Below are positions 24,406 to 33,402 of a stretch of DNA of 64,000 nt, piece by piece. The position numbers were made by a program, and so were the translations under genes. Source of the DNA: Photobacterium rosenbergii (GTDB lineage: Bacteria > Pseudomonadota > Gammaproteobacteria > Enterobacterales > Vibrionaceae); the NCBI RefSeq assembly GCF_003026455.1, contig NZ_PYMB01000009.1, forward strand, positions 62,001 to 126,000, written 5' to 3'. Below the pieces are notes generated by a model, which was not told the DNA's origin, searched no databases, and was given only the letters and a program-made list of their open reading frames with translations. Every line of letters starts with the position of its first letter. The stretch's first letter is position 1.

Positions 24406-25029
24406 TTACTGAACTTTGGCTACAGCATCTTTAACTAGCAGGCCAAGCTCATCCCACTGCTTGTTGTCAATCAGGTTGCCTGGAACCATCCAAGTACCAC
24501 CACAAGCCAGTACAGAAGGTACCGCTAGGTAGTCATCGATGTTGCTCAGGCTAACACCGCCAGTAGGCATGAACTTAACAGGGTAAACAGCTGTTAGTGC
24601 TTTAAGCATTGAAACGCCGCCAGAAGGTTCAGCTGGGAAGAACTTAAGGGTACGTAGGCCCATTTCCATCGCTTGCTCAACCAGGCTTGGGTTGTTAACA
24701 CCAGGAACGATAGCAACGCCTTTCTCTTGGCAGTATTTTACTGTCGTTGGGTTGAAACCAGGGCTTACGATGAAGTCAACGCCAGCGTCGATAGCTTCGT
24801 CAACTTGCTCTTTAGTCAGAACAGTACCTGCACCGATTAGCATCTCTGGGAATTCTTTACGCATGTTGCGGATAGCTTGGGCTGCCGCTTCAGTACGGAA
24901 AGTAATTTCAGCACAAGGCATGCCGTTGTCAACTAGGGCTTTACCTAGTGGGATTGCGTCTTCAGCGTTTTTGATAGCAATAACTGGGATTACTTTCAGC
25001 GCAGCTAGTTTATCGTTTAGGTTGCTCAT
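24406..25029 (-). CDS. eda: KDPG aldolase (2-keto-3-deoxy-6-phosphogluconate aldolase)
   Basis: The 207-residue class I aldolase splits 2-keto-3-deoxy-6-phosphogluconate into pyruvate and glyceraldehyde 3-phosphate, the last step of both Entner-Doudoroff and uronate catabolism. Glu41 in AEITFRT (general acid/base) and Lys129 in LKFFPAE (Schiff base) match Glu45 and Lys133 of E. coli Eda; the GAGTV and PTGGV phosphate-site motifs are present. It is the last gene of the operon symporter-kdgF-kdgK-eda, 26 bp after kdgK. Here it finishes the conversion of alginate-derived 2-keto-3-deoxygluconate to central metabolites. Confidence 0.96.
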   Translation of the reverse strand: MSNLNDKLAALKVIPVIAIKNAEDAIPLGKALVDNGMPCAEITFRTEAAAQAIRNMRKEFPEMLIGAGTVLTKEQVDEAIDAGVDFIVSPGFNPTTVKYCQEKGVAIVPGVNNPSLVEQAMEMGLRTLKFFPAEPSGGVSMLKALTAVYPVKFMPTGGVSLSNIDDYLAVPSVLACGGTWMVPGNLIDNKQWDELGLLVKDAVAKVQ

Positions 25030-25055
25030 AATTCTTTACTCTCACTTAGTGTGTG

Positions 25056-25982
25056 TTAAATCGTTGGCATCGCGTCGGCAGGGATCACTGCACCACGGTA
25101 TTGGATAACCGTTGATGCAACCTGATGGCCTGCATGAGCTGCTTGGGTTGCTGAACCGCCGGTGAAACGCTTGGCTAGGTAGCCACCGCTAAATGAGTCA
25201 CCTGCTGCTGTGGTGTCAATAACCTTGTCAGCAACTAGGGCAGGGACGAATACATTCTGTTCTGCGGTAACAACAAGGCAGGCATCTTTACCACGCTTGA
25301 TAGCGATTTCGGTAACGCCGGCACCTTGGGTACGTTCGATACACTCTTCTAGCGTCTCATCGCCGAACAGCAACTGCTCGTCGTCGAAAGTCAGTAGCGC
25401 AATGTCAGTTAGGGATAGCATGCGAAGGTAAGCTTCCTGTGCTTCTTTCACACAAGCCCAAAGTTTTGGACGGTAGTTGTTATCAAACAACACCTTGCCA
25501 CCTTTGCCTTTGAAATCTTCAAGGAAAGTAAATAGCTGTTCACGGCTTGCAGCCGTTAGGATAGCCAGGCTGATGCCACTTAGGTAAATCGCATCAAAAG
25601 CCATCAGGTTGTTTAGCAGCTCTGCACTTTGCTCTTGCTCAAGCAGGTATTTTGCTGCTGCATCGTTACGCCAGTAGTGGAAGCTGCGCTCACCTGTGCT
25701 GTCGGTTTCGATGTAGTAAAGGCCAGGTAGTTTACCTTCTAGGCGTAGCACCAAGTCAGTATTGATCCCTTCCTTGTTCCAAGCTGCCAACATTTCATCA
25801 CTGAAGCTGTCGTTACCTAGGGCAGTTACATAGGTGGTGTTGATGTCCTTGTCCTTGGTTAGGCGAGATAGGTATACCGCTGTGTTAAGGGTATCGCCAC
25901 CAAAGTTACGGGTTAGTTGGTCATTGGCTTGTTGCAGTTCAATCATGCACTCGCCAAGAATGGCAATGTTCATAGTAGCCAT
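25056..25982 (-). CDS. kdgK: 2-keto-3-deoxygluconate kinase
   Basis: The 308-residue PfkB-family kinase phosphorylates 2-keto-3-deoxygluconate (KDG) to KDPG. It has the N-terminal GECMIEL and FGGDTLNTAVYLSRL substrate motifs, and the C-terminal anion-hole signature DTTAAGDSF (residues 256-264) with catalytic base Asp262. ATG 25982, with CCGGAG six bases upstream, is used; a second in-frame ATG three codons later is an alternative. The gene sits between kdgF and eda on the minus strand, and the trio forms the intracellular end of alginate degradation. Length and motif order are normal for KdgK. Confidence 0.95.
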   Translation of the reverse strand: MATMNIAILGECMIELQQANDQLTRNFGGDTLNTAVYLSRLTKDKDINTTYVTALGNDSFSDEMLAAWNKEGINTDLVLRLEGKLPGLYYIETDSTGERSFHYWRNDAAAKYLLEQEQSAELLNNLMAFDAIYLSGISLAILTAASREQLFTFLEDFKGKGGKVLFDNNYRPKLWACVKEAQEAYLRMLSLTDIALLTFDDEQLLFGDETLEECIERTQGAGVTEIAIKRGKDACLVVTAEQNVFVPALVADKVIDTTAAGDSFSGGYLAKRFTGGSATQAAHAGHQVASTVIQYRGAVIPADAMPTI

Positions 25983-26041
25983 ACATACTCCGGAAAAAGG
26001 GGATGGGAAGATGCACTAGCGTGCCCTTCCCATCAGGGTAA

Positions 26042-26371
26042 TTACTTCAAAAAGTCCTGACGAACTGGAGAGAACATGTCTAGAAGGATGCTGCCTTCTT
26101 CTAGTGCAACTGCACCGTGAACCGCTAGTTTCGCAGCGATGTAAGCGTCGCCTTTTTTCAGTACGCGCTTCTCACCGTCAACTTCTGCTTCGAAGCTACC
26201 TTCAACCACGTAGCCAATCTGGTCATGGATATCGTGGGCGTGTGGGTGGCCGATAGCACCTTTTGCGAACTCTAGGTGTACTGCCATAAGGTCTTCAGTG
26301 TGGCCTACGATTTTACGCTTGATGCCATCGCCTAGGTCTTCCCACTCGTTTTTGTTGATTTCGAAAAACAT
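26042..26371 (-). CDS. kdgF: cupin protein KdgF (unsaturated uronate linearisation)
   Basis: The 109-residue single-domain cupin has the metal-binding set His44, His46, Gln51 in GHPHAHDIHDQIGYVVEG and His85 in LAVHGAV, matching the ligands reported for Yersinia KdgF. KdgF speeds the opening of 4,5-unsaturated galacturonate or mannuronate/guluronate monomers to linear 4-deoxy-L-erythro-5-hexoseulose uronate (DEH) or its keto form. It is cytoplasmic. Its position between the symporter and kdgK genes fits processing of the monomers released by the PL17 exolyases. Upstream, TATTACAA at 26406-26413 is a half-site of the regulator palindrome seen elsewhere in the regulon. Confidence 0.92.
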   Translation of the reverse strand: MFFEINKNEWEDLGDGIKRKIVGHTEDLMAVHLEFAKGAIGHPHAHDIHDQIGYVVEGSFEAEVDGEKRVLKKGDAYIAAKLAVHGAVALEEGSILLDMFSPVRQDFLK

Positions 26372-26457
26372 TGTGTGATTCTCCCGAAAAATTAATGTGT
26401 TAAAATATTACAATTTAAAATAGGGTACAAAGGTCCAGCCTTTGCTGTTGTTATTGG

Positions 26458-28224
26458 TTAAGCCGCACTCGTCTCGGCTGCGGCTTCAGGCTTTTTTCGA
26501 GAAGCACTCACCAGCAGGATACCGACCGTTAGTACGATAGAGCCACACAAAATAAACAGTCCACGGCCTGATGGGTCATTTGGAATCAGGGCCATAGCCA
26601 GAATACCGAAGCCTGCTACGCTGATTAGGTTACCCAGCATTGAACGCTGCGCTGTATCTAGCGATTGTTGCTCGTCGCCACCAGAAACTAGTGGTGTATT
26701 CCAGTTTTCAAATAGTTTCTCTACTTCTTTCTCACGCTCAACCGTTAGGCCTTTGTAGAAGAACTTAGTCATGATGAACCAACCACCAGTGAACACTACG
26801 TGTGCTGCTAGGCTTAGGCCAACAACCAGGTCACTCCACTCACGGCCAGTTAGCGGCTGCTCTAGACCGAAGAGGCTTTCTACATGGTGGGCTTTCAGTG
26901 CGATACCGAATACGAAAGATACAACACCACCAACGATTAGCGTTGACCAACCTGCCCAGTCTGGGGTCTTGCGAATCCACATACCTAGTAGGACAGGGAT
27001 TAGCATTGGGAAGCCAATCAGAGCACCGATGTTCAGTACGATATCAAACAAGCTCAAGTGACGCAGAGAGTTAATAAACAGACCAATCGAGATGATGATG
27101 AAGCCCATCATGATAGTGGTCAGTTTACTGACGATAATTAGCTCTTTCTGGTTTGCATGCGGTCGGAAGATTGGCTGGTAGAAGTTACAAACGAAGATAC
27201 CAGCGTTACGGTTCAGACCTGAGTCCATAGAAGACATAGTTGCGGCGAACATTGCTGACATCAGTAGACCAACCATACCTGCAGGCATGATGTTCTGTAC
27301 GAATGCTAGGTATGCTGCGTCACCCGCTTTGTCACCCATTGAAGCATACTGTGCTGCGAAGTCAGGCATGAAGGCACTTACATACCATGGTGGAAGGAAC
27401 CAGATAATTGGACCTACTACCATTAGGATACAAGCAAGGCCAGCTGCTTTACGCGCATTCTCACTGTCTTTTGCAGCAAGGTAGCGGTAAGCGTTGATGC
27501 TGTTGTTCATTACACCGAACTGCTTGATGAAGATGAACACTACCCAAAGGATGAAGATACTGATGTAGTTCAGGTTGTTACCTACCAGGAAGTTGCCCTG
27601 GAAGTTGTCAACGATGTTACCAATACCACCACCGTGGAAGTATGCTGCAATCGCACACGTGATTGTTACTGCCATGATTACCAGCATCTGCATGAAGTCA
27701 GACGCGATAACGGCCCACGAACCACCCGTTACCGCCATCAGCATCAGTACGATACCGGTGAAGATAATGGTTGCTTCCATTGGGATGTTGAATACTGCTG
27801 CAACAAAGATTGCAAGACCGTTCAACCACACACCTGCCGAGATAAGGCTATCTGGCATGCTGCCCCAAGTGAAGAATTGCTCTGTGGTTTTACCGAAACG
27901 CATACGGATGGCATCAATTGCTGTTACCACACGTAGCTGGCGGAATTTTGGTGCGAAATACAGATAGTTGAGGAAATAACCGAAAGCATTTGCCAAAAAC
28001 AAAATAACTACGGCGAAACCATCTGTAAATGCTTTCCCTGCTGCACCGGTGAACGTCCATGCTGAAAACTGTGTCATGAAAGCGGTAGCACCTACCATCC
28101 ACCACAACATCTTACCTCCACCCCTGAAGTAATCACTGGTCGAGGTGGTGAATTTCCTAAACATCCACCCAATCGCGATTAGAAACAGGAAGTAGGCCAG
28201 AACTACGAAAGTATCAATGGTCAT
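26458..28224 (-). CDS. sodium:solute symporter, probable DEH/unsaturated uronate uptake
   Basis: A 588-residue SSS-family transporter with about 14 hydrophobic segments. Conserved blocks are TSDYFRGGGKMLWWMVG near residue 28, AFMTQFSAWTFTGAAGKA, and SAMFAATMSSMDSGLNRNAGI near residue 320. It is strongly similar throughout to the second symporter at 43905-45686. It heads the operon with kdgF, kdgK and eda and is divergent from the PL17 operon. From knowledge of Vibrio splendidus, transporters of this type (Toa proteins) import the alginate monomer DEH. The promoter region carries the palindrome TTGTAATACAA 56 bp upstream of the start. Confidence 0.88.
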   Translation of the reverse strand: MTIDTFVVLAYFLFLIAIGWMFRKFTTSTSDYFRGGGKMLWWMVGATAFMTQFSAWTFTGAAGKAFTDGFAVVILFLANAFGYFLNYLYFAPKFRQLRVVTAIDAIRMRFGKTTEQFFTWGSMPDSLISAGVWLNGLAIFVAAVFNIPMEATIIFTGIVLMLMAVTGGSWAVIASDFMQMLVIMAVTITCAIAAYFHGGGIGNIVDNFQGNFLVGNNLNYISIFILWVVFIFIKQFGVMNNSINAYRYLAAKDSENARKAAGLACILMVVGPIIWFLPPWYVSAFMPDFAAQYASMGDKAGDAAYLAFVQNIMPAGMVGLLMSAMFAATMSSMDSGLNRNAGIFVCNFYQPIFRPHANQKELIIVSKLTTIMMGFIIISIGLFINSLRHLSLFDIVLNIGALIGFPMLIPVLLGMWIRKTPDWAGWSTLIVGGVVSFVFGIALKAHHVESLFGLEQPLTGREWSDLVVGLSLAAHVVFTGGWFIMTKFFYKGLTVEREKEVEKLFENWNTPLVSGGDEQQSLDTAQRSMLGNLISVAGFGILAMALIPNDPSGRGLFILCGSIVLTVGILLVSASRKKPEAAAETSAA

Positions 28225-28280
28225 CTTTTTCAGCCTTAAGTTTATCGAACTGGTGCTAGTGTAATAATTGAAAAGTTATA

Positions 28281-28291
28281 TTGTAATACAA
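28281..28291. promoter_or_regulatory. Candidate operator of the UxuR/GntR-type alginate regulator
   Basis: TTGTAATACAA is a perfect odd-centred palindrome in the divergent region between the symporter operon and the PL17 operon. Close copies occur at 33080 and 43837, each in a promoter region of the alginate genes or next to them. Confidence 0.7.
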
Positions 28292-28399
28292 GACCGCTAT
28301 TTTCGTGACCTCAATCAAATTTATTTTTTAGTGCCGCAGCGGTTGATGTGTATGGTTTTATGCTTATTTTTATTAAAAACATGGGTTTATATTTGTTGA

Positions 28400-28413
28400 T
28401 TGACATGGATCAA
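28400..28413. promoter_or_regulatory. FNR-like site upstream of PL17 operon
   Basis: TTGACATGGATCAA differs at one position from the FNR consensus TTGAT-N4-ATCAA. It lies 121 bp before the PL17 start. This is a single match by eye and could be chance. Confidence 0.35.
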
Positions 28414-28534
28414 CTCGCAAATTGAAATGTGATAATGGTCAGGTTTTTTCAAAACGGTAGTGAAACAAAAATCAATTTGTATTATTTTATGTGTATCGAA
28501 GGGGTGCAGTATACGCTCTAACCTAGAGGTCAAT

Positions 28535-30676
28535 ATGAACACAACGACACTGCCAGTGTTACTAACTTATGAAGAAGCTTCTGATTTACATAAAGAAATC
28601 GGGAGCTCTTCTTTAATGGGCCATACCATTGCAAAGCTGCAGGCAGAGCTTGAGCAATATATGGCGTTGCCAATGGATGTTCCCGGCCAAAGCGAAGCTG
28701 GTGGCTATGAACATAATAAGCACAGGCAAAACTACCATTACATTAATCTGGCTGGTCGTTTGTTCCTCATCACCAAAGATGAGCGTTATGCCGAATATGC
28801 TGGTCAACTCTTGACCCAATATGCCGACAAATACTTGCAGCTAGATTTCCATGTCCAGCGCAATACCAACCCTCCGGGCCGTTTGTTTCACCAGATGCTC
28901 AATGAGCATATGTGGCTTATGTATGCAAGTTTAGGCTATTCGTGCATCAGTGCATGGCTTTCTGATTCGCAGCGTGATCACATCGTTGAAAACTTGTTCA
29001 AGCCCATGTTGCATGTCGCGACAGAGAAGTATGACTTTGATTTTGACCGTATTCATAACCACGGCATTTGGGCGGTGGCTGCGGCGGGTATCTGCGGCTT
29101 AGCCATTGGCGAGCGCAAGTATTTGGAAATGGCGGTCTATGGCTTAAAAGGAGATGGTAAGGCAGGGGGCTTCCTTGCCCAGTTGTCGGAACTGTTTTCG
29201 CCATCGGGCTATTATATTGAAGGTCCCTATTACCACCGGTTTGCGATTCGCCCGTTGGCCGTGTTTGCCGAGGTGCTGCATCGCCATATGCCTGAGTTGG
29301 ATATCTACAACTACAAGGATCAGGTGATCAAGAAGACCACCCACGCCTTATTGGCCACGGCATACCCGAATGGTGTGTTCCCAGCCCTGAACGATGCTTC
29401 AAAGAGTATGGGCATTACAGATATGGGTGTCGTGGTGGCTGTAAGCATGGTCTTCAAGCGTTACGGTTTTGATGAAAACCTGCTGGGAATGGCACAGATC
29501 CAAGATCAGGTCTGGATGCACCCTTGTGGCTTAGCTCTTTCCAAAGCCTGTGATGCTAAAGAAAACATCGAGCCGCCGTTATGGCCGAGCGTTGAGCTGA
29601 ACGAAGGTCCAGATGGTAACTGCGGCGCGCAAGGCTTCCTGCGTATGCAGGCGAAAGACAAAGATATCTGCCAGCTATCGATGAACTATGGCCAGCACGG
29701 TATGGGTCACGGCCACTTTGATACCTTGGGTATCGCCTTCTACAACCGTGGTCAGGAAGTGCTGCGCGAATACGGTTTTGCCCGCTGGGTGAATATCGAA
29801 CCGAAATTTGGCGGCCGCTACCTGGATGAGAACAAAAGCTACGCTCGCCAGACCATCAATCACAATAGCGTGACGGTAGACGAAGGTTGCCAGAACCAGT
29901 TTGATGTCAACCGTGCCGATAGCGTACATGGCCAGCCACACTTTTTCATGGGTGAAGGTACCGAGCTGCAGGCAATGAGTGCTTTTGCAGATGAGCATTA
30001 CCCAGGCACAGGTATGCAGCGCACAGTGATGCTACTGAAATCCGATGTGCTTGAGAGCCCGCTGCTGATCGACCTGTACCGTCTGACAAGCGATAAACCG
30101 CACCAGTACGACTATTCGCACCAGTACCAGGGCCAGATCATCCGTACCGATTTCGAGTACAAGACGAACAACGAACTTCACCCATTGGGTGATAGCAATG
30201 GCTATCAGCACCTCTGGAACCTCGCTCGTGGCGAAGCAGGTAACAATGCTTTGGTTAGCTGGCTGCAGGGCAATAGCTACTACACTTGGCTTGGTACTAG
30301 CTCAAGTGCTGACAACGAGATGATTTTCACCCAGACCGGTGCCAACGATCCGCAGTTTAACCTGCGCCATGAAACCAGTTTTATTATGCGAACCACGGGC
30401 AGAGACCTGCTGTTCGCTTCTGCATTGGAGACCCACGGTTACTTCAATGAGGCAGTAGAAGCCTCTGTTGATGCTCGTGGCGCACTAAACAAGATTAATG
30501 TTCTGGCTCATAACGAGACAGGTTCGGTGGTTGCTATCGAAGGGGAAAGCATCCGCTTCACCGTCATGGTAAGCAACCAGCCGAATGTGACCGACACGAC
30601 CGAACATCGAATTATCATTAACGACACAACCTATAGCTGGAAAGGATTCCTTGCTGTTGAGCAGGAGACGAAATAA
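28535..30676 (+). CDS. oligoalginate lyase, PL17 (first copy)
   Basis: The 713-residue enzyme removes unsaturated monomers from alginate oligomers by beta-elimination. It has no signal peptide, so it works in the cytoplasm. The N-terminal (alpha/alpha) toroid holds HNHGIW with Asn175 and His176, and GYYIEGPYYHRF with the catalytic tyrosine near 232; the heparinase II/III-like beta-sandwich holds GQHGMGHGHFDTLGI, the expected zinc site. These correspond to Asn201, His202 and Tyr258 of Alg17c. ATG 28535, with AGAGG six bases upstream, is used; the 25 codons upstream are unlikely. The stop overlaps the next start as TAATG, so the two PL17 genes are translationally coupled. Confidence 0.93.
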   Translation: MNTTTLPVLLTYEEASDLHKEIGSSSLMGHTIAKLQAELEQYMALPMDVPGQSEAGGYEHNKHRQNYHYINLAGRLFLITKDERYAEYAGQLLTQYADKYLQLDFHVQRNTNPPGRLFHQMLNEHMWLMYASLGYSCISAWLSDSQRDHIVENLFKPMLHVATEKYDFDFDRIHNHGIWAVAAAGICGLAIGERKYLEMAVYGLKGDGKAGGFLAQLSELFSPSGYYIEGPYYHRFAIRPLAVFAEVLHRHMPELDIYNYKDQVIKKTTHALLATAYPNGVFPALNDASKSMGITDMGVVVAVSMVFKRYGFDENLLGMAQIQDQVWMHPCGLALSKACDAKENIEPPLWPSVELNEGPDGNCGAQGFLRMQAKDKDICQLSMNYGQHGMGHGHFDTLGIAFYNRGQEVLREYGFARWVNIEPKFGGRYLDENKSYARQTINHNSVTVDEGCQNQFDVNRADSVHGQPHFFMGEGTELQAMSAFADEHYPGTGMQRTVMLLKSDVLESPLLIDLYRLTSDKPHQYDYSHQYQGQIIRTDFEYKTNNELHPLGDSNGYQHLWNLARGEAGNNALVSWLQGNSYYTWLGTSSSADNEMIFTQTGANDPQFNLRHETSFIMRTTGRDLLFASALETHGYFNEAVEASVDARGALNKINVLAHNETGSVVAIEGESIRFTVMVSNQPNVTDTTEHRIIINDTTYSWKGFLAVEQETK

Positions 30677-32826
30677 TGACGTATCAACCACTACTGATGA
30701 GCTTCGATGAAGCCTCAATCCTTCGTGAAGATCTGGGTAAAGATACCCTGATGGGCAATGCACTGGCCCGTGACATTGCAAAACTAGAAGACTACATCGC
30801 AACGGTTGGTATCGAAGTACCTGGCCACGGCGAAGGTGGCGGCTATGAGCACAACCGCCATAAGCAAAACTACATCCATATGGATATTGCTGGCCGTCTG
30901 TACCTGATCACTGAGAACGAAGCTTACCGTGATTACATCCGCAACCTGCTGGTGGCGTACGCAGAGGTTTACCCTAAGCTAGAGCTTAACGTCAGCCTAG
31001 ACAGTAACCACCCTGGCCGTATCTTCCACCAGACTCTGAACGAGAACATGTGGATGCTTTACGCGTCTTGTGCGTACAGCTGTATCCACCACACGCTGTC
31101 TGATGACGAGCGTCGCCTGATCGAAAACGATCTGTTCCAGATCATGGCTGATATGTTCGTCGATACATACGCCCACGACTTCGATATCATCCACAACCAC
31201 GGCCTATGGGCTGTAGCCGGTGTGGGTATCTGTGGTTACGCAATCCAAAACCAGGAAATCGTTGATAAGGCGCTTTACGGCCTGAAAGGCGACAGCGTAA
31301 GCGGTGGCTTCCTGGCCCAGCTTTCCCAGTTGTTCTCGCCAGACGGCTACTACATGGAAGGTCCTTACTACCACCGTTTCTCACTACGTCCTATTCAGCT
31401 GTTTGCCGAAGCTATTGAGCGTCGTCAGCCAGAAGTGGGTATCTTTGCCCATAAAGACGGTGTGATTAAGACAACCAGCTATGCGGTAATGTCAACGGCC
31501 TTCCCTGACGGTACGCTTCCGGCTTTGAACGACTCGTCTAAGACCATCGACATCAACGATGAAGGTGTTCTGATCACGACAAGTGCCTGCTTCGGCCGTT
31601 ACGAAGAAGACGCCAACCTACTAGCGATGGCTGCTCACCAGAAAGATGTGTGGGTACATATCTCAGGTAAGAAACTTTCTGACGCGGTAGCAAAAGAAGA
31701 GAATATCCCGGCATTTAACTGGGGTAGCCTGTTTGTGACTGATGGCCCTAATGGCGACAAGGGTGGCCTGACTATCATGCGTCACCGTGACAGCAAAGAC
31801 CAAGATACCATGGCATTGCTATGGTTCGGCCAGCACGGTTCTGATCACCAGTACCACTCGGCACTGGATCACGGTCACTACGACGGCCTGCACCTAAGCG
31901 TATTCAACAAAGGCCACGAAACCCTGCATGACTACGGCTTCGGTCGCTGGGTTAATGTTGAGCCTAAGTTCGGTGGCCGCTATATTCCTGAGAACAAGAG
32001 CTACTGTAAGCAAACTATCGCTCACAACACTGTGGTTGTTGATCGCAAGACCCAGAACGAATTCAACACTGCGCTGGCTGAATCTCGTAACGGTGAACTG
32101 CACTTCTTCAAAACTGATAACGAAGACTTCCAGGGCATGAGCGGCATCGTACGCGAATACTACGCCGGTGTTGATATGCAGCGTAGCGTGCTACTGGCGA
32201 AAGTTGACGGTATCGAAAGCCCATTGATCATCGACCTATACCGTTTGATCTCTGATGACGAGCACGAGTATGACTTCCCTGTACACCACACGGGCCAGAT
32301 CATCCGTACCGATTTCGATTACCAGGCAAACGCTAGCTTGAAGCCAATGGGTGAAAGCGATGGCTACCAGCACATCTGGCAGGTTGCCCAGGGTGAAGTA
32401 TCAGGCAGCACGCTGGTGAGTTGGTTGCATGACAACAGCTACTACAGCATGGTGAGCTCTGCGGGCAACCAGGGTGAAGTGATCTTTGGTCGCCTTGGTG
32501 CTAACGATCCTGATTTCAACCTACGCTCTGAGCCAATGTTCGTACTGCGCCAGAAAGCGAAATCTCACCTGTTTGCTAACGTGTTAGAAACGCACGGTTA
32601 CTTCAACGAAGCGGTAGAAGCATCAGTTGATGCACGCGGTAAAGTAGAGCGTGTTGAAGTGGTGGGTATGGATGATGTGGCTTCTGTTGTCCGCCTGCAC
32701 CTTGTAGACGGTCAGGTACTGACTTATGCGGTATCGAACCAAACTGGCGGCCTGCAAGATGGCAAGCACGAAGTGAACTTCGCTGGCGAGACCTTCAGCT
32801 GGGAAGGCCCATACGCACAGCTATAA
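30676..32826 (+). CDS. oligoalginate lyase, PL17 (second copy)
   Basis: A 716-residue paralogue of the preceding gene, collinear over its whole length and with the same catalytic blocks: HNHGLWAVAG, DGYYMEGPYYHRF and LDHGHYDGLHLSVF. The zinc-site loop is longer and differs (WFGQHGSDHQYHSALDHGH). There is no signal peptide. It overlaps the first copy by one base. Codon use looks more biased toward highly expressed codons than in the first copy, for example consistent CGT and GGT. The two enzymes may split the work between mannuronate and guluronate ends, or between oligomer lengths. Two terminators follow. Confidence 0.93.
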   Translation: MTYQPLLMSFDEASILREDLGKDTLMGNALARDIAKLEDYIATVGIEVPGHGEGGGYEHNRHKQNYIHMDIAGRLYLITENEAYRDYIRNLLVAYAEVYPKLELNVSLDSNHPGRIFHQTLNENMWMLYASCAYSCIHHTLSDDERRLIENDLFQIMADMFVDTYAHDFDIIHNHGLWAVAGVGICGYAIQNQEIVDKALYGLKGDSVSGGFLAQLSQLFSPDGYYMEGPYYHRFSLRPIQLFAEAIERRQPEVGIFAHKDGVIKTTSYAVMSTAFPDGTLPALNDSSKTIDINDEGVLITTSACFGRYEEDANLLAMAAHQKDVWVHISGKKLSDAVAKEENIPAFNWGSLFVTDGPNGDKGGLTIMRHRDSKDQDTMALLWFGQHGSDHQYHSALDHGHYDGLHLSVFNKGHETLHDYGFGRWVNVEPKFGGRYIPENKSYCKQTIAHNTVVVDRKTQNEFNTALAESRNGELHFFKTDNEDFQGMSGIVREYYAGVDMQRSVLLAKVDGIESPLIIDLYRLISDDEHEYDFPVHHTGQIIRTDFDYQANASLKPMGESDGYQHIWQVAQGEVSGSTLVSWLHDNSYYSMVSSAGNQGEVIFGRLGANDPDFNLRSEPMFVLRQKAKSHLFANVLETHGYFNEAVEASVDARGKVERVEVVGMDDVASVVRLHLVDGQVLTYAVSNQTGGLQDGKHEVNFAGETFSWEGPYAQL

Positions 32827-32851
32827 CTAACACTTGGTAAGTGATTAATGG

Positions 32852-32876
32852 AAAGCCGGGCTCGCCCGGCTTTTTT
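32852..32876 (+). terminator. Terminator of the PL17 operon
   Basis: AAAGCCGGG and CCCGGCTTT form a 9-bp stem with a CTCG loop and six T residues. Confidence 0.95.
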
Positions 32877-32881
32877 ACGTT

Positions 32882-32897
32882 TATACCCAAGCGACTT
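32882..32897. repeat. Dispersed intergenic repeat motif, copy 1
   Basis: TATACCCAAGCGACTT matches TATATCCAAGCGGCTT at 41801-41816 in 14 of 16 positions, and shares its CCAAG core with the inverted repeat at 53655-53689. I recall motifs of this form as frequent in intergenic DNA of Vibrionaceae. Confidence 0.5.
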
Positions 32898-32940
32898 CAA
32901 GATGCAGGCTCACTGCGCCCTGAGGCAGTTTAATTATATA

Positions 32941-32974
32941 AGCCCTGATGCATAATGTGTATCAGGGCTTTTGT
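32941..32974 (+). terminator. Second terminator-like hairpin after the PL17 operon
   Basis: AGCCCTGATGCA pairs with TGTATCAGGGCT (32958-32969), one G-T wobble, followed by TTTTG. It lies 70 bp beyond the first terminator and may be a back-up. Confidence 0.7.
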
Positions 32975-33079
32975 ATTATTAATTGATTGTTTGTTGCGTT
33001 GTAAATGAGATCTAAGTCACGTTATAGCAAAGATAATGCCAATCGATGATAAGTTTAGCAATAACGGGCTTTGGGTATA

Positions 33080-33108
33080 TTGTATTACAAGAAGGCTGAT
33101 CATATAAT
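33080..33108 (+). promoter_or_regulatory. Promoter with embedded regulator palindrome
   Basis: A consensus -10 TATAAT (33103-33108) stands 17 bp after TTGTAT (33080-33085), which can act as -35. The palindrome TTGTATTACAA at 33080-33090 covers that -35, so binding of the alginate regulator there would block it. Confidence 0.55.
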
Positions 33109-33114
33109 GCCTCC

Positions 33115-33233
33115 ATCAATCAAGATAGCCGTTCCTCAAGTGGCTACCCTGAACTGACTTATTATAACAATCTACTTCCTAACTTAAGCTTTGCCTTGTC
33201 TAACAGCGCTCTAGGACGGAGCGCTATTTTTTT
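33115..33233 (+). ncRNA. Candidate small RNA, about 120 nt
   Basis: Downstream of the promoter at 33080-33108 there is no open frame with a ribosome site, and a strong terminator (33205-33233) closes the unit after about 120 bases. The interior has a short hairpin TAGCC/GGCTA and a long unstructured, pyrimidine-rich stretch with ACTTCCTAACTT. This is the layout of a trans-acting Hfq-type RNA, here under a palindrome shared with the alginate genes. I do not recognise it as a known Rfam family. The alternative is an attenuated leader of the gene at 33403. Confidence 0.42.
33205..33233 (+). terminator. Terminator of the candidate small RNA
   Basis: AGCGCTC and GAGCGCT form a 7-bp stem with a seven-base loop followed by A and seven T residues. 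Confidence 0.9.
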
Positions 33234-33402
33234 GCCTGTTTTTCAGTCCCTCTTGATGTACGGCCTTTTCTTCAACCTCATATTTCCAGCCATTTTGCCT
33301 AAGCCATAAAGCGATGACCTGATACACCCAAAAGGGTGTTGACTCTGGGTTTGTTCGAGGGTTTATCCTTGTTTCCAGATTCAGCGAGCTAGGTTTAAAT
33401 AA

